DNA of 8,987 bases from Flavipsychrobacter stenotrophus (GTDB lineage: Bacteria; Bacteroidota; Bacteroidia; Chitinophagales; Chitinophagaceae). The first letter of the stretch is position 1. Each line of letters starts with the position of its first letter. The notes below the pieces were generated by a model. The model saw only the letters and a list, made by a program, of their open reading frames with translations. It was not told the origin of the DNA and did no database searches. Below are positions 6,159 through 8,987 of the stretch, in pieces. A program made the position numbers and the translations under genes. The stretch lies in assembly GCA_947379685.1 (NCBI GenBank), contig CANCOG010000182.1:1-8987 (forward strand). The letters are read 5' to 3'.

Positions 6159-6773
6159 TTATGCCTTTCTTTTAATGCTGCAACCAATTGATTTGGTTGT
6201 TTTAGGGTTTACTTCCTTGCCTGCAACAACGGCATCAATAGCATCGTTGATATACATTGTTTTGTAGCCCGCTGGGTCCGATGGATTGTCATTCATAGCG
6301 CCCTTGTATACCAGTTTCTTGCTGGCATCAAAAAGGAATACTTCCGGGGTGTGGTTTGCGCCAAATAAGTCGGCGAGTTTTGAGTTTTCATCAACAAGAT
6401 ATGGGGCAGTATACCTTTGTTTCATTGCGTATTTCTGCATAGCCTCATAAGAGTCATCTCCATCACGTTTTGCCTCATTCGAATTAATGATGACCATACC
6501 CATATGGTGGGCGGACGCGTATTGCATGGTCTTATTGGTAATTGACTCGTTTTTTACTACGAACGGACATGTGTTACAAGAGAACATAACCAGCAAACCA
6601 TGTTCACCCATCGCACTTTTTAGCGTTACCGTTTTGCCAGTAGTGCTTTTCAAAGCAATGTCCATTCCTGGCAAAGCATCCCCTGGATTCAATTTGTCTG
6701 CGTTCTGTGCAAATGCAGCACCAGAAAATGTAAGGCTTACAAAAGCTGCTATAGCTAAAATTGACGATTTCAT
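6159..6773 (-). CDS. Exported thioredoxin-fold (redoxin / AhpC-TSA-type) protein
   Basis: The 204-residue product has a Sec signal peptide with likely cleavage after AAFA at 22, so it acts in the periplasm. The thioredoxin-fold parts are in order: a 'NPGDALPGMDIALKS' redoxin entry at 29-43; the strand LLVMFSCNTCPFV at 60-72 with the redox pair Cys66 and Cys69 followed by Pro70; INSNEAKRDGDDSY at 96-109; YLVDENSKLADLFGA at 125-139; and the cis-Pro segment HTPEVFLFD at 141-149 with Pro143. A third Cys at 198 in KSIGCSIKRK is a tail I recall from related redoxin-domain proteins. Full length and intact motifs suggest a thiol-disulphide oxidoreductase or peroxidase; the substrate is unknown. A minus-strand TATCTTTA at 6796-6789 is one base off the -7 consensus. 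The gene leads an apparent two-gene unit. Confidence 0.92.
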   Translation of the reverse strand: MKSSILAIAAFVSLTFSGAAFAQNADKLNPGDALPGMDIALKSTTGKTVTLKSAMGEHGLLVMFSCNTCPFVVKNESITNKTMQYASAHHMGMVIINSNEAKRDGDDSYEAMQKYAMKQRYTAPYLVDENSKLADLFGANHTPEVFLFDASKKLVYKGAMNDNPSDPAGYKTMYINDAIDAVVAGKEVNPKTTKSIGCSIKRKA

Positions 6774-7000
6774 GTTGTTGAATTTTTGTAAAGATATAGA
6801 TAAATGGTTTTACTTATTCACCACTACTTCAATTTTGATTGTTAAGGTTTGTAGGTGGTTTTGTATGAGTGGATTGCGGTGGGGGCGCTGGGTTTGATTC
6901 TAGCAAGTTGCTATCTTAAAGGCCGAATGTTGTGCCTTTAACTTTTTAATTGAGCGTGGATAGCTCCTGACCGGGTAGTAACCTGGGGCAGTGTGATAAA
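6774..7000. other. Gene-free stretch with consecutive inverted repeats
   Basis: No convincing coding sequence lies between the redoxin start and the lytic transglycosylase stop. The redoxin leader occupies the first part. Further on are inverted repeats: TAGCAA-G-TTGCTA (6901-6913), the hairpin at 6916-6941, and CCGGGT-AGTA-ACCTGG (6971-6986, one wobble). A transglycosylase terminator follows at 7001-7032. No tRNA-like fold was seen. Confidence 0.5.
6916..6947 (+). terminator. Orphan terminator-like hairpin on the plus strand
   Basis: TTAAAGGC (6916-6923) pairs perfectly with GCCTTTAA (6934-6941) around a 10-base loop, followed by C and five T residues on the plus strand. No annotated plus-strand gene lies upstream within the window. 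It may end a small RNA, or be fortuitous, since the stem is short and AT-containing. Confidence 0.4.
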
Positions 7001-7032
7001 AACAAAAAGGTCCAGTCAATTGACCGGACCTT
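7001..7032 (-). terminator. Rho-independent terminator of the lytic transglycosylase gene
   Basis: AAGGTCC (7007-7013) pairs with GGACCTT (7026-7032). After one A/C mismatch, the inner palindrome GTCAATTGAC (7015-7024) extends the stem. On the minus strand it is followed by TTTTTGTTTTT, 24 bases beyond the stop codon. Confidence 0.9.
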
Positions 7033-7056
7033 CTTACTTTATTTTTTGACCTTTTA

Positions 7057-8256
7057 TTATCTGTTTTGTTCGTAGTAGGTTTTTGACTTCTTAACCAGTG
7101 ATTCTTTTTTCTGGAGGAAGATATCGACCTTGTCTTTCGGGAACCTAACCTTGTAATATGGAGTAGGGTAGGTCTTGTAGATAAACTGGTCATAGTCAGG
7201 ATTCCAGCGGTAGAGCAATTTTTTTTCTATACCCAATTCCATGGCTATAACTTCGAAAGCAATTGGCTGATCTACCTTGATGATACTCATGTTCTTCAGC
7301 TCATCATCGGTAAATACTGGTTTTTTTACTGAAATGTTGGTGGCCGTTGCTGCAGGTAAACCAGTTGCTGCAGGTTTTGAAGCCAATACTTCATTTATTG
7401 CTGCTGTAAGGGCTGCGGCATCTTCTGCTTTTAATTCGCTTCCGTCCTTACCGGTACCAAACTTAAAGTCAACTGGTATGCTACCCAGGCTAATGAACTT
7501 ACTCAGGTTTTCGAAAATACTTGCTGTAGCAATGAAGGCAAGGACGTGCCCCTGAGTTTCGCGCGGCAGGTATTCTTTAATATCCCAGAAATTGTGGCTG
7601 CCTGTTTTTTCTATCGCTTTCTGAACTGGTGTAGGCCCGCTATTATAGGCGGCAATAACCAATAACCAGTCGTTCAGCTGACTGTACAAAAGATCCAGAT
7701 ACTTGGTAGCCGCAGTTGTTGATTTTGCCCAATCCTTGCGCTCATCGGTCTTGCGGTTTACAGAAAGACCCATCATTTTTGCAGTTGTTTCCATCATTTG
7801 CCATGGGCCAACGGCACCGGCATGGGAAACAGCATTGTGATTCAGCGCAGATTCAATTACCGCAAGGTATTTCAACTCCTTGGGCATCTTCTTTTCTTCC
7901 AGAATGTTATCAATAACCGAGAATGGCGCTGCGCTGTTACTTTGCACGCTGCTCAGTGTTCGGTTATTTGTTTCCATGTACTTGCGTACAAAATCATTCA
8001 CGTAATCATCCTTATCGCCAAAATAAGCTTTTTCGCCGGCAAGGGGAACGTGTGAGTAACCTAATCTTTCAGATGTTGGGGTGTTATTGGCGAGTAACAA
8101 GGCTCCTGCCTTAGTTGGAGGAGTAGTTGTTTTTGCCAAAGAGTCTGCCTTGGTGCTTTTGGCAACAGGCGCGGTGGCTGTTGTTTTCTGCTGCGCAAAA
8201 ACGTGCGTAGCAAAAACGGTAATAAAAACTGTTGATAAAAGAACTTTACATTGCAT
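7057..8256 (-). CDS. MltD-like membrane-associated or periplasmic lytic transglycosylase
   Basis: This enzyme cleaves the MurNAc-GlcNAc bond of peptidoglycan with formation of 1,6-anhydroMurNAc. The 399-residue product has a signal peptide ending near THVFA at 21, without a lipobox. A Thr/Ala/Pro/Lys-rich linker spans 22-60. The transglycosylase SLT domain covers roughly 85-250. Its catalytic Glu135 is in YLAVIESAL, followed by GAVGPWQMM at 147-155, the active-site strand AAYNSGP at 202-208, and YLPRETQGHV at 229-238, typical of family 1D (MltD). An Ala-rich linker at 280-310 contains PAATGLPAATAT. The C-terminal region 315-382 ('IIKVDQPIAFEVIAMELGIEKKLLYRWNP...YKVRFPKDK') resembles the segment that precedes LysM repeats in MltD; no clear LysM domain follows, so glycan anchoring may be reduced. 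It lies 98 bases downstream of tatA on the same strand. Confidence 0.93.
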   Translation of the reverse strand: MQCKVLLSTVFITVFATHVFAQQKTTATAPVAKSTKADSLAKTTTPPTKAGALLLANNTPTSERLGYSHVPLAGEKAYFGDKDDYVNDFVRKYMETNNRTLSSVQSNSAAPFSVIDNILEEKKMPKELKYLAVIESALNHNAVSHAGAVGPWQMMETTAKMMGLSVNRKTDERKDWAKSTTAATKYLDLLYSQLNDWLLVIAAYNSGPTPVQKAIEKTGSHNFWDIKEYLPRETQGHVLAFIATASIFENLSKFISLGSIPVDFKFGTGKDGSELKAEDAAALTAAINEVLASKPAATGLPAATATNISVKKPVFTDDELKNMSIIKVDQPIAFEVIAMELGIEKKLLYRWNPDYDQFIYKTYPTPYYKVRFPKDKVDIFLQKKESLVKKSKTYYEQNR

Positions 8257-8354
8257 GTTTATCGTTGTTTAAGCGGTGAAGCATGCAACCCTATAAAAGG
8301 GAAGCCTACAAAAAATATTGATTCAATCCGGGGTACTTTACACAAATTACGCAA

Positions 8355-8603
8355 TTAAGCGTTGGTTTGGGTATTTGTTGAAGGTGTACTTATTTTTTCC
8401 TTTTCTTTCATCCCTGATTCGATCTCACTTTTTATACCATCCTTAGCTTCATTAAATTCGCGAATCCCTTTACCCAGCCCTTTTGCAAGTTCCGGAATCT
8501 TTTTACCACCAAACATAACGATGATGATCAGTAAAAGCACTATCATTTCTCCACCTGAAGGCATCCAGGTAAGTAAAAGTGGATTAACGCTTAACATTGT
8601 CAT
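8355..8603 (-). CDS. tatA: Twin-arginine translocase subunit TatA/TatE family
   Basis: TatA oligomerises to form the channel-like component that moves folded proteins with twin-arginine signals across the inner membrane. The 82-residue product fits the family: a short N-terminus, a single transmembrane helix at about 18-31 (GEMIVLLLIIIVMF), the hinge FGGKK at 31-35, the amphipathic helix IPELAKGLGKGIREFNEAK at 36-54, and a charged, then Ser/Thr/Asn-rich tail. The 'FG.KK.PEL...LGK..REF' signature is the strongest evidence. The ATG at 8603 gives 13 residues before MPSGGE, the usual length for Bacteroidota TatA; an ATG two codons later (8597) is equally possible. No tatC is visible in the window. 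A perfect -7 element lies 40 bases upstream. Readthrough into the transglycosylase gene is possible because no strong terminator separates them. Confidence 0.95.
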   Translation of the reverse strand: MTMLSVNPLLLTWMPSGGEMIVLLLIIIVMFGGKKIPELAKGLGKGIREFNEAKDGIKSEIESGMKEKEKISTPSTNTQTNA

Positions 8604-8643
8604 ATGTAAATTTTAAAGAGTAAACCTAGAATTATTAACTGGA

Positions 8644-8651
8644 CAAAGATA
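8644..8651 (-). promoter_or_regulatory. Bacteroidota-type -7 element of tatA
   Basis: On the minus strand 8651-8644 reads TATCTTTG, a perfect TAnnTTTG match. It predicts a leader of about 35 bases before the tatA ATG at 8603. No TTG is seen at the usual -33 position. Confidence 0.6.
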
Positions 8652-8806
8652 GGGTGAAATGTTGTTACTGCCTACTAATGCATGGTTGGTTAGCAAAATT
8701 TAACAGTTGCGGGCGTGCCATTAGAATTTATTGAAAGTAAATTATTTATTAATAAAATATTGTGTCTCCGGATCAATTATGAGGCTAGCGTATGGGCAAT
8801 CTGCCC

Positions 8807-8844
8807 AAAAAGCAATAGGTTTCGGGGAGCCGAAACCTATTGCT
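8807..8844 (-). terminator. Strong terminator of the T9SS-cargo gene, with an adjacent second hairpin
   Basis: GCAATAGGTTTCGG (8812-8825) pairs perfectly with CCGAAACCTATTGC (8830-8843) around a GGAG loop, extended by an A-T pair to 15 bp. On the minus strand TTTTT follows at 8811-8807. A further perfect hairpin, TGGGCA-ATC-TGCCCA (8793-8807), lies immediately beyond and shares one base with the T run. It starts 31 bases after the TAG at 8877-8875. The region 8652-8792 holds nothing else I recognise. Confidence 0.92.
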
Positions 8845-8874
8845 GCAAAAATATATTTTAAAACCCTGGAAAAT

Positions 8875-8987
8875 CTATTCAACCACTAATCGCACAACAT
8901 ATTTCCTGCTATCAGTTTTAGCAGTAAGCAAGTACACACCAGCTGGTAAGCCGAGGTTTTTATCTTCGGTTTTGTTGGTCACAATTG
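8875..8987 (-). CDS. C-terminal fragment of a secreted protein with a T9SS type A sorting domain
   Basis: The last 36 residues of a minus-strand gene run in from the window's right edge and end with TAG at 8877-8875. The sequence (IVTNKTEDKN, LGLPAGVYLL, TAKTDSRKYV, VRLVVE) has the form of a type IX secretion C-terminal sorting domain: a 'L.aGvYll.....g.k....k.vv.' pair of beta strands at the extreme C-terminus. In this system, cargo with a signal peptide crosses the outer membrane through the SprA/Sov channel, where the domain is recognised and usually removed. The nature of the cargo is not visible. The short segment limits certainty, but the 'GVYLL...V.R.VV' ending at the exact C-terminus, in a Bacteroidota context, is quite specific. 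Confidence 0.82.
   Translation of the reverse strand, partial: IVTNKTEDKNLGLPAGVYLLTAKTDSRKYVVRLVVE

Noticed and set aside
6900..7193. Minus-strand open frame of 97 codons overlapping the transglycosylase 3' end
   Set aside because: It is out of frame with the transglycosylase gene, crosses its terminator hairpin, and has low-complexity basic composition.
8285..8305. Small CCCT/AGGG hairpin between tatA and the transglycosylase gene
   Set aside because: The stem is only 4 bp, with mismatches beyond and no T run after it, so it is not a credible terminator or riboswitch.

Overview
The window reads as ordinary chromosomal DNA from a member of the Bacteroidota, most likely a Chitinophagaceae-like environmental bacterium. 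Four things point there. One is a type IX secretion C-terminal sorting tail on the last gene. Others are perfect TAnnTTTG -7 promoter elements and the lack of Shine-Dalgarno sequences before the starts. The last is protein types typical of the phylum: a DUF3857-type transglutaminase tail, a DUF4468-like secreted protein and a Bacteroidota-style TatA. Genus-level placement is inference.

Layout. 1-815 (+): the 3' end of a DUF3857/transglutaminase-type protein, then a small lipoprotein with a C-terminal CxxCH heme site. 903-1589 (-): an alpha/beta hydrolase. 1653-4030 (+): UDP-glucose 6-dehydrogenase followed by UDP-glucuronate decarboxylase, closed by a strong intrinsic terminator at 4058-4088. 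4089-4655: a gene-poor stretch with a possible frameshifted gene remnant (4122-4387), an imperfect inverted repeat able to fold as a three-way junction (4393-4495), and a promoter overlapping a 7-3-7 palindrome. 4656-5327 (+): a secreted DUF4468-like protein, converging on a minus-strand block through a shared bidirectional hairpin. 5367-6773 (-): an exported protein of unknown function and an exported thioredoxin-fold protein. 6774-7056: no gene, but several consecutive inverted repeats. 7057-8603 (-): an MltD-like lytic transglycosylase and tatA. 8875-8987 (-): the last 36 residues of a T9SS-secreted protein.

How the genes fit together. The ugd-uxs pair makes UDP-glucuronate and then UDP-xylose, precursors for surface polysaccharide. 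Most other products act in or beyond the cell envelope: the lipoprotein cytochrome, the redoxin, the lytic transglycosylase, the Tat translocase subunit and the T9SS cargo. I see no mobile element, CRISPR array, tRNA, rRNA or defence system. The most interesting material is the structured noncoding DNA (4393-4551 and 6901-7032) and the CxxCH lipoprotein, not a new multi-gene system.
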